A DNA stretch of 64,000 bases from the NCBI GenBank assembly GCA_050011815.1, contig JBEKIJ010000020.1, positions 1-64,000 of the forward strand, given 5' to 3'. Source of the DNA: Chersky-840 sp050011815 (GTDB lineage: Bacteria > Actinomycetota > Acidimicrobiia > Acidimicrobiales > UBA8190). Shown here one piece after another: positions 41,209 to 50,705 of this stretch (positions are counted from its first letter, which is position 1; each line of letters begins with the position of its first letter). The notes beneath the pieces were generated by a model. That model did no database searches and was not told the origin of the DNA. It worked only from the letters and a program-made list of their open reading frames with translations. Both the position numbers and the translations under genes were made by a program.

Positions 41209-41802
41209 TCACCCGGTTGAGGGCCCGGATTCGGAGTGTCGCCCCGAACCCGTGAGCAGCGCCATCCACGGGGAATCGGCGTTCTCCGCCCGTTCCCTGG
41301 CAAACATCCACAGGGACCGCGAGCCGAGGATCCATGCACACATCGAGGCCGGTGGCTCGAAGGCCACACCCAACCCTTCCGAGACGTCGTGGGTATGGAG
41401 CAGCAGTTCATAGCCGCCACGCCGAGCCCAATCCGTCACCCCGAGATCGACAACTCCGTCTGATGCCGACCTGCCGGGTGGCACGGACCGGAGCACCGCC
41501 GAAAACATATAGCCAACGGCTTCGAGTCCCAGGTGTAGGTCAGAAGGTGCTGCTTCGGTCAGGGCGTGAAGTTCATTGAAGGGGAGAAATCCGCTCGGTG
41601 CCTGCGCCGAGAGCTGCATCGCGAAGGAGAACACGCAATCCACCATGTGATCCACCGTCTGCCAACAGGTCCAGTCCAGCGTGCCGGCGGGAACTGACCA
41701 GTCCATGTCGACAACTCGTCCGATGCAGGCGGTCGATAGAGCCAAGGCGGTTCCGAAATACTCAGCGTCCTCCACGTGATCGGTCCCTCGATCTCCTCTC
41801 AT
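41209..41802 (-). CDS. DinB/maleylpyruvate isomerase N-terminal-like protein
   Basis: 197 aa. The N-terminal half (LDWTCWQTVDHMVDCVFSFAMQL) has the helix-bundle His typical of the DinB/MDMPI metal-binding fold, and HTHDVSEGLG supplies two further His residues. Proteins of this fold are metal-dependent, often mycothiol-linked, transferases or isomerases; the mca gene in this window agrees with mycothiol use. Base composition is visibly less GC-rich than neighbours. ATG start; substrate unknown. Confidence 0.75.
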   Translation of the reverse strand: MRGDRGTDHVEDAEYFGTALALSTACIGRVVDMDWSVPAGTLDWTCWQTVDHMVDCVFSFAMQLSAQAPSGFLPFNELHALTEAAPSDLHLGLEAVGYMFSAVLRSVPPGRSASDGVVDLGVTDWARRGGYELLLHTHDVSEGLGVAFEPPASMCAWILGSRSLWMFARERAENADSPWMALLTGSGRHSESGPSTG

Positions 41803-41991
41803 AGCCAGGACGTCAGCTGGTTCTCCACGGTAGCAACGGCGGCGTCATCGAGGCCGTGACGTGGTAGCAGTGGGGCGATACACCCTCGCCGTACGGTGTG
41901 ACCAGCGCCTCGTGCGGCCGGCGCCAGAAGGTTCGGCCCTCACCCAGATGTCGTCCGGATCCCGATTCGGACTTATCTAGTGGGAGCCACT

Positions 41992-43509
41992 GTGCTTGCC
42001 TCCATCCCTTCCGCCACCCTGCACGGGATCGACGGCCGCGCCGTGTCGGTCGAGGTCCATGTGTCGGCGGGTCTCCCCGGCTTCACCGTCGTCGGACTGC
42101 CCGACGCGGCGGTGCGCGAGTCCCGGGACCGGGTCCGAGCCGCGTTGCTGTCGAGCCATCTGTCGTGGCCGTCGCGTCGGGTCACGGTCAATCTCGCTCC
42201 GTCGGGCGTTCGGAAGACGGGCAGCGGGCTCGACCTTCCCATCGCCATCGGCTTGCTCGTCGCCTCCGAGGTGTTGCCCGCCGCCTGTGTCGCCGGCACG
42301 GGCTTCGTGGGCGAGCTGGGCCTCGATGGATCGGTCCGTCCGGTACCGGGGATCGCATCCCTGGTGGCGGCCATCGACGGCACCCAGATCGTCGTGCCGG
42401 CCGGCGCCTCCGCCGAGGCCGCCCTGGTCGCGGGCGGGCGGGTCCGTGCCGCCTCCACCATCGCCGAAGTCGTCGCCGCCCTGCGCGGCCGTGGCCCGTG
42501 GCCGGCCGCCGCCGCTTCGCCGGGAGTGTCACCGATCGGTCGGCGTGAACCCGACCTCCTCGACGTTCGGGGGCAACTGGTGGCGCGCCGGGCCCTTGAG
42601 ATCGCCGCGGCCGGAGAGCACCACATGTTGCTGGTGGGTGCCCCGGGCTCGGGCAAGACCATGCTGGCGACCCGCCTTCCGGGGATCATGCCCGACCTCA
42701 CCCGCGACGAATCGCTCGAAGTGCTCCGTATCCACTCCGCCGCCGGCGCCCAGGTGAGCGGCGGCGGATTCCCGACCCGCCCCCCGCTCCGGGCGCCGCA
42801 TCACGGGTCGACCGAGGTCGCCGTCGTCGGCGGGGGGACGGCATCGTTGCGACCCGGGGAGATCTCCCTGGCCCACGGTGGGGTCCTCTTTCTCGACGAG
42901 CTCGGGGAGTTCCCGGCGACCGTGCTCGACGCGCTGCGTCAGCCCCTCGAAGAGCGCGTGATCCGGGTTCGGCGGGCCCGCGGCGCGATCGACTTCCCGG
43001 CCCGGTTCTTGTTGGTGGGGGCGATGAATCCCTGTCCGTGTGGCGAAGGAGGGTGGCCGGGGGCGTGTCGCTGCACCGACACGATGCGTCGCCGCTATCT
43101 TCGCCGCCTGTCCGCCCCCCTGCTCGACCGCTTCGATCTCGCCATCGCCCTCGGTCGGCCCGACGTCGAGGATCTTCTGGGTGGCCCACCCGGCGATTCG
43201 TCGGCGGTGGTGGCGGCCCGGGTCCGGCAGGCGCGAGCACGGGCCCATGACCGGGGCGTGCGGTGTAACTCCGAGCTTCGGTTCGACAACGTCGACGGCG
43301 CGTCGAGGCTGTCGGCCGATGCGGCGGCCCTCCTCGAACGGCGGCTCCGGTCGGGCACCCTTTCCGCTCGGGGGTTGCACCGGGTGCGCCGGGTGGCACA
43401 GACCATCGCGGATCTCGACGGTGTGTCCGGCGTGGACGAGCGCCAGGTGGCCGAAGCGCTCCAACTCCGGGCGGCCCGCTCGGTCCTGGTGGCGGGGGAG
43501 CAACGATGA
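41992..43509 (+). CDS. YifB/ComM-family Mg-chelatase-like AAA+ ATPase
   Basis: 505 aa. N-terminal ribosomal-S5/Lon-like domain (GIDGRAVSVEVHVSAGLPGFTVVGLPDAAVRESRDRVRAAL), then Walker A GAPGSGKT, Walker B GVLFLDELGEF, sensor NPCPCG and a C-terminal Mg_chelatase_C helical domain. ComM promotes branch migration during natural transformation; the partner dprA follows with a 4-nt overlap. The GTG at 41992 fits family starts and has GGGAG 5 nt upstream; the GTG at 41980 is possible. A TTATCT -10 lies at 41973. Confidence 0.93.
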   Translation: MLASIPSATLHGIDGRAVSVEVHVSAGLPGFTVVGLPDAAVRESRDRVRAALLSSHLSWPSRRVTVNLAPSGVRKTGSGLDLPIAIGLLVASEVLPAACVAGTGFVGELGLDGSVRPVPGIASLVAAIDGTQIVVPAGASAEAALVAGGRVRAASTIAEVVAALRGRGPWPAAAASPGVSPIGRREPDLLDVRGQLVARRALEIAAAGEHHMLLVGAPGSGKTMLATRLPGIMPDLTRDESLEVLRIHSAAGAQVSGGGFPTRPPLRAPHHGSTEVAVVGGGTASLRPGEISLAHGGVLFLDELGEFPATVLDALRQPLEERVIRVRRARGAIDFPARFLLVGAMNPCPCGEGGWPGACRCTDTMRRRYLRRLSAPLLDRFDLAIALGRPDVEDLLGGPPGDSSAVVAARVRQARARAHDRGVRCNSELRFDNVDGASRLSADAAALLERRLRSGTLSARGLHRVRRVAQTIADLDGVSGVDERQVAEALQLRAARSVLVAGEQR

Positions 43510-44645
43510 CCATCTCGGCACCGTTGACCGACGACCAGCGCTACGGCGCCGCCCTCGCCGCCTTCGGGGTCTCGCCGGGCCTGCTCCGACGGTTCCTCGA
43601 CGGGTACAGCGCGGCCCAGGCCTGGGTGGCCCTCGCCCGGGGTCGCCATCGTGCGGACCCCGATGGCCGCTATCGCCACCTCGTCGTAGCCGAGACCCTC
43701 GACGGGGTCGCCGCGGCGTGTGTGGCATCGGGAGCGTCGGTCATGGTCATGGGCTGTGGGGGCTATCCACCCGCCTTGGAGCAGGACCGGCAAGCTCCGG
43801 CCGTGTTGTTCGCCACGGGCGACGCCGGCGTGCTCGAGGGCAGGCCCCGAGTGGCGGTGGTGGGGACGCGGTCGGCCACCCCCTACGGGCTGGGCGTCGC
43901 CGCCGAGCTCGGCCGTGGCCTGGCTCGCGCCGGCGTGGTGGTGGTCTCGGGGGCCGCGCCCGGCATCGACTCGGCCGCCCACGCCGGCGCGCTCGGCGTC
44001 GAGGACGGCGCCCCCACCGTGGCGGTCCTGGGCACCGCACTCGATGCCGAGGCGTCTCGGGTGGAGACGGCGTTGCGCGGTGCGCTGGCCGAGCGCGGCG
44101 CCGTGCTCTCTGAGATCCCGCCCGGGGTCCACAGTGCGCGCTGGCGGTTCGCGGTGCGCAACCGGATCATCGCCGCGCTGGCCCATGTCGTGGTGGTGGT
44201 GGAGTGCCACCACCGCGGCGGGTCGCTGCACACCGTGTCGGGCGCCCTGGCCCGGGGCGCGACCGTCGCGGCCGTCCCGGGCTCGGTGCGAAGCCCGGCG
44301 TCGGCGGGGACCAACCGGCTGTTGGTGGAGGGTGCGGTTCCCGTCCGTGACGTGGACGACGTCCTGACCGCCGTCGAGCTGGCCGTCGTCGCCCGGCCCG
44401 ACATCGCCGCGCCGTGCCGGATCCCGGTGCCGGCCCGCCCCCCGGTGCGGGCCGCGGCGGAACCGGGGTTGGGGCCGGTGCCGAGCCGGGTCCGGGACGC
44501 CCTCGACCAGGACCCGGCCACCCTCGAGTCCGTCGTCCGCCGCAGCGGACTTCCCCTGGCCGAGGTCGCCCTCGCCCTCGAGGCACTGGCCGAGGCGGGC
44601 CTCGCCGTGGGCGACCGGGGGTGGTGGCGCCGATCGGGCCGATGA
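43506..44645 (+). CDS. dprA: DNA-processing protein DprA
   Basis: 379 aa. Binds incoming single-stranded DNA and loads RecA during transformation. The Rossmann-like core has VAVVGTRSATPYG, VVSGAAPGIDSAAHAGAL and NRIIAALAHVVVVVECHHRGGSLHTVSGAL. The C-terminal winged helix (RVRDALDQDPATLESVVRRSGLPLAEVALALEALAEAGL) is present. The N-terminal SAM-like part is short. ATG overlaps the yifB stop (ATGA). Confidence 0.94.
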   Translation: MTISAPLTDDQRYGAALAAFGVSPGLLRRFLDGYSAAQAWVALARGRHRADPDGRYRHLVVAETLDGVAAACVASGASVMVMGCGGYPPALEQDRQAPAVLFATGDAGVLEGRPRVAVVGTRSATPYGLGVAAELGRGLARAGVVVVSGAAPGIDSAAHAGALGVEDGAPTVAVLGTALDAEASRVETALRGALAERGAVLSEIPPGVHSARWRFAVRNRIIAALAHVVVVVECHHRGGSLHTVSGALARGATVAAVPGSVRSPASAGTNRLLVEGAVPVRDVDDVLTAVELAVVARPDIAAPCRIPVPARPPVRAAAEPGLGPVPSRVRDALDQDPATLESVVRRSGLPLAEVALALEALAEAGLAVGDRGWWRRSGR

Positions 44646-44816
44646 GCCTCCCCGGGGGGAGACCGGGGGTGGGGCGCCGCCCCGGACCCGGGGCCAGGCA
44701 CAGAGGGGCGTCGTGACCTGGGCCCCGGGGGGTGTGAAACCCTCAAGGACCTCCGTGGGCCCGTCGATACGAATAGGCGCGAACTGGCTGGTCGTGGCGC
44801 TCGAGGGGGGTGACGC

Positions 44817-47219
44817 ATGTTCGCAGGGGAATCGCCCGGGCCTGAGGCGACCGACGTCTTTTCCTGGAGCGGCCTACCGACAGAGCCCGAAGCGGGGCAG
44901 CCGTCGTCCAAACGCGTCCGATTGAACCCCTACATCCTCGGCTACGCCATGGGCCCCGCCGCACTGGTGACGCTCTTGATCCTGCGGCACTTCGGCGTGG
45001 TGGCGCACGTGCCGGTGTGGTTGTGGCTGGCGGTGTTCGCCGCCATCCCGGCGGGCAGCATGGGGCTCGAGTTCCTGTGTCGCCGGAACCCGAGCACCTG
45101 GTCGCTCAACGCCCGGGTGGCCTGGCACGCCGCCGCGGTGACCATGGTCATCTACCTGAGCGGATGGGGGCCCGTGCTCGTCAGCGCCTTCGCCTTCGTG
45201 GCGCTCGAGAACGTCTCGCACGACGGTTCGCGCACCTGGCGCCGCACGGCATTGTGGAGCCTGCTCGGCATCACGACCGGCCAAGTGGCCATCTGGCAGG
45301 GGTGGGCCCCGTCGTTCTTGTCGGTGGGCAAGAGCGAGGCACTCGGAGTGATGGGAGCCTTCTTGCTCCTGTTCGTCATCCGCATGGCGGGGGCGACGAT
45401 CGAGCAGAAAGAGGACGCCCAGGCCTCGGTGCGCGTCAGCGAGGAACGCTTCCGGTCGCTCGTCCAGAACTCGACCGACACCACCTTCGTGATGGGGGCC
45501 GAGGGGCGGATCATGTACGCCAGTCCGGCCACGACCTCACTGTTCGGCCGCGAGCCCGAGGAGCTCATCGGCAGGCGGGCCACCGAACTCGTCCATCCCG
45601 AGGACCGCCCCCGCGTCGAAGCCCAGCTCGCCGCGCTCATCAACACCGTGACCGTCACCGAGCCGGTCCAGTTCCGTGTCGAGCACTCCGACGGCACCTA
45701 CCGATTCGCCGAAGCGGTGGTGAGCAACCTCCGGGACAACCCCTCGGTGGCCGGGTACGTGGGCAACCTGCGCGACATCACCGAGCGCAAGGAAGCCGAG
45801 TCCCAGCTCCTCCACGTGGCGCTGCACGATCCGCTCACCGGGCTCCCCAACCGGACGCTGATCCTGGACCGGGCCGACCAGATGCTGGTCCGGTCCCGCC
45901 GGGAGTACCGACCCGTCGCCGCCCTGTTCATCGACCTCGACAACTTCAAGGACATCAACGACTCGCTCGGCCACGACGCCGGCGACAAGGTGCTCCAGGC
46001 CGTGGCGCACCGGTTCGTCGGCATCCTGCGCGAGAGCGACACGGTGGGGAGGCTCGGGGGCGACGAGTTCGTCGTCCTCGCCGAAGGCGCCTCGCTGGGC
46101 GCGGGCCCGGAGATGGTGGCCGAACGGCTCCATGACACCCTGCGCGAGCCGTTCCGTATCGAGGGATATGCCTCGGTCTCGCTGACGGTGACCGCCAGCA
46201 TCGGGATCGCCGGGGGCCAGCGCAACTCGGCCTCCGAGCTGCTGCGCGACGCCGACATCGCCCTGTACCGGGCCAAAGCGCTGGGCAAGAACCGCTCGGC
46301 GCTGTTCCAGCCCGAGATGCAGACGGCGGTGCTCGACCGCATCGAGCTCGACGCCGATCTCCGCAACGCCTTGGCCGAGGAGCAGTTCTTCCTCCTCTAC
46401 CAGCCCGTCTTCGACCTCGACCACGTGAGCGTCTCGGGGGTCGAAGCTCTGGTCCGGTGGCGCCACCCGGTGCGCGGCGTCGTCCCCCCCGATCAATTCA
46501 TCCCCATGCTCGAGGACTCGGGGCTGATCGTGGATGTCGGCCGTTGGGTCCTCTTCGAAGCGTGCCGCCAGGCCGCCCAGTGGCACCGGCAGGGGTTCGC
46601 GCTGTCGATGTCGGTCAATGTTTCCATGCGTCAGCTCGAGATCCACGCCTTCGTGGACCACATCAAAGAGGCGCTGGCCGTCACGGGACTCGACCCCACC
46701 ACCCTGGTCATCGAGATCACCGAGAGCACGCTCATGCGCGACGCCGATGCCACGGTCCGCCGACTGCGCGAGATCAAGGACCTCGGCGTGCACGTCGCCA
46801 TCGACGACTTCGGCACCGGCTACTCGTCGCTGGCCTATCTCCGCCAGTTCCCCGTCGACGCCCTCAAGATCGACCGTTCCTTCATCTCGGCCATGGCCGA
46901 CTCCCCCGAGTCCGGCGCCCTCATCCACACCCTGGTGGAGCTGGGCCGCACCCTGGGCCTCGAGACCCTGGCCGAGGGGATCGAGGACAGCGCCCAGCTC
47001 CTCAAGCTCCAAGAGGAGCACTGTGACCGGGGCCAGGGCTTCTTGTTCTCCAAGCCCATCGAGCCCGAGGCCATCGAGGCCTTCCTCCTCGACGCCTCGG
47101 AATCCAGCCGGGCGGCGGCGATCGCCAAGTCCGGTTCGACGGCGGCTCCGCCGCCGGCCGGGCCCCCCGACGGGGACGAGGCCCAGGCCCTGACGTCGGG
47201 AATCGGGTCGAACCCCTAG
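44817..47219 (+). CDS. Membrane PAS-GGDEF-EAL cyclic-di-GMP protein
   Basis: 800 aa. About five membrane helices span residues 38-190, a PAS domain about 202-325 (EERFRSLVQNSTDTTFVMG), a GGDEF domain about 330-495 with intact GGDEF near 413, and an EAL domain about 505-765 with EALVRW and DDFGTGYSSLAYL. Both catalytic signatures are intact, so it could make or degrade c-di-GMP depending on input. The 171-nt gap upstream has GC-rich dprA-end hairpins and a GATACGAAT -10-like element near 44765; GAGGGGGGTGACGC precedes the ATG. Confidence 0.94.
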   Translation: MFAGESPGPEATDVFSWSGLPTEPEAGQPSSKRVRLNPYILGYAMGPAALVTLLILRHFGVVAHVPVWLWLAVFAAIPAGSMGLEFLCRRNPSTWSLNARVAWHAAAVTMVIYLSGWGPVLVSAFAFVALENVSHDGSRTWRRTALWSLLGITTGQVAIWQGWAPSFLSVGKSEALGVMGAFLLLFVIRMAGATIEQKEDAQASVRVSEERFRSLVQNSTDTTFVMGAEGRIMYASPATTSLFGREPEELIGRRATELVHPEDRPRVEAQLAALINTVTVTEPVQFRVEHSDGTYRFAEAVVSNLRDNPSVAGYVGNLRDITERKEAESQLLHVALHDPLTGLPNRTLILDRADQMLVRSRREYRPVAALFIDLDNFKDINDSLGHDAGDKVLQAVAHRFVGILRESDTVGRLGGDEFVVLAEGASLGAGPEMVAERLHDTLREPFRIEGYASVSLTVTASIGIAGGQRNSASELLRDADIALYRAKALGKNRSALFQPEMQTAVLDRIELDADLRNALAEEQFFLLYQPVFDLDHVSVSGVEALVRWRHPVRGVVPPDQFIPMLEDSGLIVDVGRWVLFEACRQAAQWHRQGFALSMSVNVSMRQLEIHAFVDHIKEALAVTGLDPTTLVIEITESTLMRDADATVRRLREIKDLGVHVAIDDFGTGYSSLAYLRQFPVDALKIDRSFISAMADSPESGALIHTLVELGRTLGLETLAEGIEDSAQLLKLQEEHCDRGQGFLFSKPIEPEAIEAFLLDASESSRAAAIAKSGSTAAPPPAGPPDGDEAQALTSGIGSNP

Positions 47220-47266
47220 ACAACACCCTGTCGTGGTGTCGCCTTCACCCGAAGACGGAGAGCTTC

Positions 47267-47282
47267 ATCGGGGATCCCCGAT
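47267..47282. terminator. 16-bp perfect palindrome between convergent genes
   Basis: ATCGGGGATCCCCGAT lies between the stops of the GGDEF-EAL gene and the convergent lipoprotein gene. As RNA it folds to a 6-bp stem with a GAUC loop on either strand, so it may be a bidirectional terminator. A smaller ACACC/GGTGT stem precedes it. Confidence 0.45.
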
Positions 47283-47335
47283 ACCCCTCCGCTCACCTTC
47301 CTCTGGGCCACCCCAGCTCGGTGGGAGTAACTCGT

Positions 47336-48556
47336 TCAGGCCCGGATGTTGAGCCCACCGGCCGGATGTGCCCAGTCCACGGTGGCATTCGGGTTGAGCG
47401 GAACCTCCCACACGAGGCCGAGACACATCTCATCGGACGAGCCGTCACCCCAGGTGATGAAGTGGGGTGGTAGCGATCGCAACGCCGGCAACTCCTGGGC
47501 GAGAGTCGGGTTGTACCTGCAGCTCACCTGGACGGATTCGCCGGCCGTCACCTTGACCCAGTTCTTCAGGTTGTAGGCGCGTTGATAGTGAAAATTGTAG
47601 TCGGGGACGTCCATGATCGTCTCTGCCTGAGGTGTGCCTGGGTTTAGCGTGAGCGTCTCCGACACGCCGGTGAGATGCATGTGCGCCATGTCCCGAACGA
47701 TGTAGCCGGCCTGACCGATCTGCCAGGTACAGGAAGTCGAGTCACCCACGGGCGGATTGGCGGGATCTTCACCGCAGATCTGCTCCATACCCTGATCGAA
47801 GAGGCCCATGTAGGCGCCGAAACGCTGGTCGAGATTGGCGATCTCAGCGGTGCGGTCGCACAGCGGACCAGTGACTCCGGCGGGACAGGGGATGTTGGGC
47901 ACGGCGACGACGGGTTGAATCGTGGTCGGGCGAAGGTTGGCGGACGCGGGCACGGTTTCGAGCTGCACGCTTGGACTTACCGGTTTGTCACCTACGAGCA
48001 GGTTGTAATGGACCTGCATGATGATCAAACTCCCCTTGGCCAACGGTGTACCTGTCGTGAGCGGCAGGACGTCCTTGCCGTGTCCGGGTGCCCAGGCGCT
48101 GAGCCACGGCATGTCGAGGAACTGGCCAAGGCCGCGTCCGAGAACGGGAGGCTCACCGAAGCAGGTCCATCCCGTACCTCCGTCGTTGGCCGTCTCGGCC
48201 GCGCTCACCAGTCCGGGCGGAACCAAGAAGAGGATCGCATGGTGAACCTCGACCGTCGATGGTCCCTTCCCAGGAAAAAACTGACTGGCGACGATGAATG
48301 AGTTCTGCTGCACGTGGGGGTTCAAGACCGTGCAGTGGTAGTCGTCGGTACCCCCGTTCTGGGCGTGTGGCGTATAGGGAGTGGGCGATGTCATCGACAG
48401 GGTGGTCACGGCGGCATCGTCGATCAGCTGGGCTGAGTGGGCCGAATCGCCTGTCGGCGATGAGGAGCAGGCCGCCAGGAGGGACGCTGCGGCGATGCCG
48501 ACAAGGACAGACGCCCAGCCCCGCGAATGCCGACCCTTGGCGATCCGAGCGGGCAT
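47336..48556 (-). CDS. Lipoprotein related to copper type II monooxygenases (PHM/DBM fold)
   Basis: 406 aa. A classical lipobox LLAAC puts lipidated Cys30 outside the membrane. The copper-ligand series of peptidylglycine monooxygenase can be read in order: HH pair at 105-106 (VEVHHAILF), His183 (IIMQVHYN), HxH at 292/294 (AHMHLTG) and Met377 (SDEMCLGL). Conserved cysteines lie between. This predicts a dicopper enzyme using ascorbate-like reductant on an extracellular substrate, which is unknown. Less GC-rich than neighbours. ATG with AAGGGAG upstream; a TACGCT element lies about 50 nt upstream. Confidence 0.82.
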   Translation of the reverse strand: MPARIAKGRHSRGWASVLVGIAAASLLAACSSSPTGDSAHSAQLIDDAAVTTLSMTSPTPYTPHAQNGGTDDYHCTVLNPHVQQNSFIVASQFFPGKGPSTVEVHHAILFLVPPGLVSAAETANDGGTGWTCFGEPPVLGRGLGQFLDMPWLSAWAPGHGKDVLPLTTGTPLAKGSLIIMQVHYNLLVGDKPVSPSVQLETVPASANLRPTTIQPVVAVPNIPCPAGVTGPLCDRTAEIANLDQRFGAYMGLFDQGMEQICGEDPANPPVGDSTSCTWQIGQAGYIVRDMAHMHLTGVSETLTLNPGTPQAETIMDVPDYNFHYQRAYNLKNWVKVTAGESVQVSCRYNPTLAQELPALRSLPPHFITWGDGSSDEMCLGLVWEVPLNPNATVDWAHPAGGLNIRA

Positions 48557-48833
48557 TCCGTGATCTCCCTTTCGATGACGATTCTTCTCAGGAGGAAGGT
48601 TCAGAGCGTAACCGATCCATAGCCGTCACAGCCCGTCAACGGGATTTGGGAACGCGGGGTTGTTGAGTCTTCGCTTCCACGTGACCAGATTCCTCTGTCG
48701 CATGTTGTCTATTGCGGTGATGTGGTGGCAGACCGTCAGCAAGAAGACACAGGAGGACGGGAAGAGCCACGCTGCTCACGATGGTTCCACTGCCGAACTG
48801 GGTCGATGCCTACCGTCAGCGAACGGACGGCTG

Positions 48834-50159
48834 TCACAGCTCCCCGAGGGAGAACCGCGTGCCTTGGTCATCGACACAGTTCGAGGTCACCCCGTAGGGC
48901 TGGCGCTCGGGGTCGGTCGCCGTGCCCCCCGCCGCCCGCACCCGCCGCACGGCGGCGTCGATGTCGTCGACGAGGTACAGGGGCACCGCCGTCGCCGAGG
49001 TGTGACCGCCGGAGATGCCCGTGCCGGGGCGCACGCCCTCGACCTGCCAGCCGTCCTCGACGCGGCCCGGCGCGACCCGCCATCCGAGCACCGCACCGTA
49101 GAAGGCGCGCGTCCTGGCCGAGTCGACCACCTCCACGCTGATGTAGGCGACATCGCCCTGTCGCGTCCCGTGCTCGGCGAGCCGAGGTCCGGGCTCGCCC
49201 GAGAGTGGGCGGAAGACGGCGAAGGCCGTGCCCTGGTCGTCGACGCACTCGGCCACGCGTCCGAACGGCGCGTCGGTGGGCTCACGGGCTTCGCCGCCGG
49301 CGGCCCGCACCCGGATCACCGCGGCGTCGACGTCGTCGACCAGGTAACAGAGAAACAGCGTGGCGGGAGAGACGCCGCCCCACAGCCCGTGGGGCAGGGC
49401 CCGGTCGGCCACCTGTCGTCCCGGGCCGCCACTGCCCGGTGCGAAGGACCACCCCAGCACCGACCCGAAGAAGGCCTCGGCCCGGGCCACGTCGGGGACC
49501 CACAGCGACACGTACCCGACGTCCCCCGGTGGCATCGGCTCCGCACCCGGAGCCGTGGGGTCTGTCCGCTCCGACACGACGGAGATGATCCACCGGTGCC
49601 CGAAGGGGTCGCGCACCACGGCGTTGCGCCCGTAGGGGTTGTCCGCCGCCGCCCGCTCCACCGTGGCGCCCGCCTCGGCGGCGCGGCCCACGGCGGCGTC
49701 GACGTCGGGCATCTCGATCACGAAGCTCACCGTGGCGTCGGCACCGGGGCGCGGCGCGGCCACCCTGCTCTCCTGTGACCCGCCGCTCGCCGGTGCCTCG
49801 TCGGCCAGGTAGAGCTGGCCGCGGCCGAGGTCGAGCTCGGCATGGCCGATGCGCCCGTCGGCCATGACCATGGGCTCGCCCCGCCGTCGGGCGCCGAAGA
49901 CCTCGACGTACCAGTCCATGGCCCGACGGGAGTCGGCCACGATCAGATACGGCGTGAGGCCCAGCGCGGCATCGGCACCCCGGGGGCGCGCTGGGGCTCG
50001 GGCTCCGGCCTGGTCGGGGGGCAGGGTGGTCTGGGACACGATGACTCCTTCCGGGAGTACGAGGGCACGCTCGACGCGGGCCCGCAGGGCGGCGGCGAAG
50101 TCGGGATCGGGCTCGACCGGCGCCACCGGTGACCGCAGGGCCTCGAAGGGGTCAGGCAC
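48834..50159 (-). CDS. Triple VOC (glyoxalase/bleomycin-resistance) domain protein
   Basis: 441 aa from GTG 50159. A short N-terminal helix (DPFEALRSPVAPVEPDPDFAAALRARVERAL) is followed by three VOC modules at about 80-195, 205-315 and 325-441, each with the beta-alpha-beta3 pattern ending in DDQGT or DPFGH. The first resembles PhnB-type VOC; the last two resemble each other and probably arose by duplication. Substrate is unknown. Its start overlaps the ECF sigma-factor stop by 8 nt, so the two are translationally coupled. Similar sigma/VOC pairs occur in actinobacteria. Confidence 0.87.
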   Translation of the reverse strand: MPDPFEALRSPVAPVEPDPDFAAALRARVERALVLPEGVIVSQTTLPPDQAGARAPARPRGADAALGLTPYLIVADSRRAMDWYVEVFGARRRGEPMVMADGRIGHAELDLGRGQLYLADEAPASGGSQESRVAAPRPGADATVSFVIEMPDVDAAVGRAAEAGATVERAAADNPYGRNAVVRDPFGHRWIISVVSERTDPTAPGAEPMPPGDVGYVSLWVPDVARAEAFFGSVLGWSFAPGSGGPGRQVADRALPHGLWGGVSPATLFLCYLVDDVDAAVIRVRAAGGEAREPTDAPFGRVAECVDDQGTAFAVFRPLSGEPGPRLAEHGTRQGDVAYISVEVVDSARTRAFYGAVLGWRVAPGRVEDGWQVEGVRPGTGISGGHTSATAVPLYLVDDIDAAVRRVRAAGGTATDPERQPYGVTSNCVDDQGTRFSLGEL

Positions 50160-50700
50160 CGGTGGCCTCCTCTTCCCCGTAGGCCCGGCGGAAGGCGGCC
50201 CGGGCCCGCACCAGCAGGCCTTCCGCCGCATGCACGCTGCGGCCGACGATCTCGGCCACGTCCGAGACGGGCAGATCGTCGAGATACCGCAGCGTCAACA
50301 CGGCCCGGTGCAGCGGGGACAGCACCGCCAAGGTGTCGCGGGCCCGCAGCGCGTCGAGGCGGATGTCCCAGACCTCGTCGCCGCCCTCGCCGGTCCGGGT
50401 GTCCTCGTCGCTCCCGACGGCCCGGAGGCCCCGCTCCTCGCGCGCCTGGCGACGCCAGTGGTCGACGAGCTTGTGACGGGCCACCCCCACCAGCCACGGC
50501 ACCGACACCGGGGCGGCCTCGTGGCGGCGCACGGCGTCCACGGCGGCGAGGAGTGTCTCGGCGGTGAGGTCCTCGGCCAGCGCCACCCGCCCGCACCGTG
50601 ACAGGAGGTAGCCGTAGACATGGGAGACGGCCCCGTCGTAGAGCGCCAGGAGCCGCTCGCTGCCATCGGCACCACCGGTCGGGGCCGCCTGTTCGTCCAC
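50152..50700 (-). CDS. ECF RNA polymerase sigma factor
   Basis: 182 aa. Region 2 (LYDGAVSHVYGYLLSRCGRVALAEDLTAETLL, VPWLVGVARHKLVDHWRR) and region 4 (LSPLHRAVLTLRYLDDLPVSDVAEIVGRSVHAAEGLLVRARAAFRRAY) are complete. The GTG at 50700 is taken because GACAAT on the minus strand ends 6 nt upstream and no better start exists. Overlaps the triple VOC gene, so the VOC protein may be its regulatory partner or main target. No membrane anti-sigma is next to it. Confidence 0.92.
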   Translation of the reverse strand: MDEQAAPTGGADGSERLLALYDGAVSHVYGYLLSRCGRVALAEDLTAETLLAAVDAVRRHEAAPVSVPWLVGVARHKLVDHWRRQAREERGLRAVGSDEDTRTGEGGDEVWDIRLDALRARDTLAVLSPLHRAVLTLRYLDDLPVSDVAEIVGRSVHAAEGLLVRARAAFRRAYGEEEATGA

Positions 50701-50705
50701 ACCCG

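Noticed and set aside
44700..44816. Possible c-di-GMP riboswitch before the GGDEF-EAL gene
   Set aside because: I could not find the conserved core of a GEMM-type riboswitch; only GC-rich hairpins and a -10-like element are visible.
48557..48833. Small gene in the AT-richer gap upstream of the copper lipoprotein
   Set aside because: Frames here have no ribosome-binding site and unnatural composition. The gap probably holds only the lipoprotein promoter (TACGCT at 48610-48605) and the triple VOC gene's terminator region.
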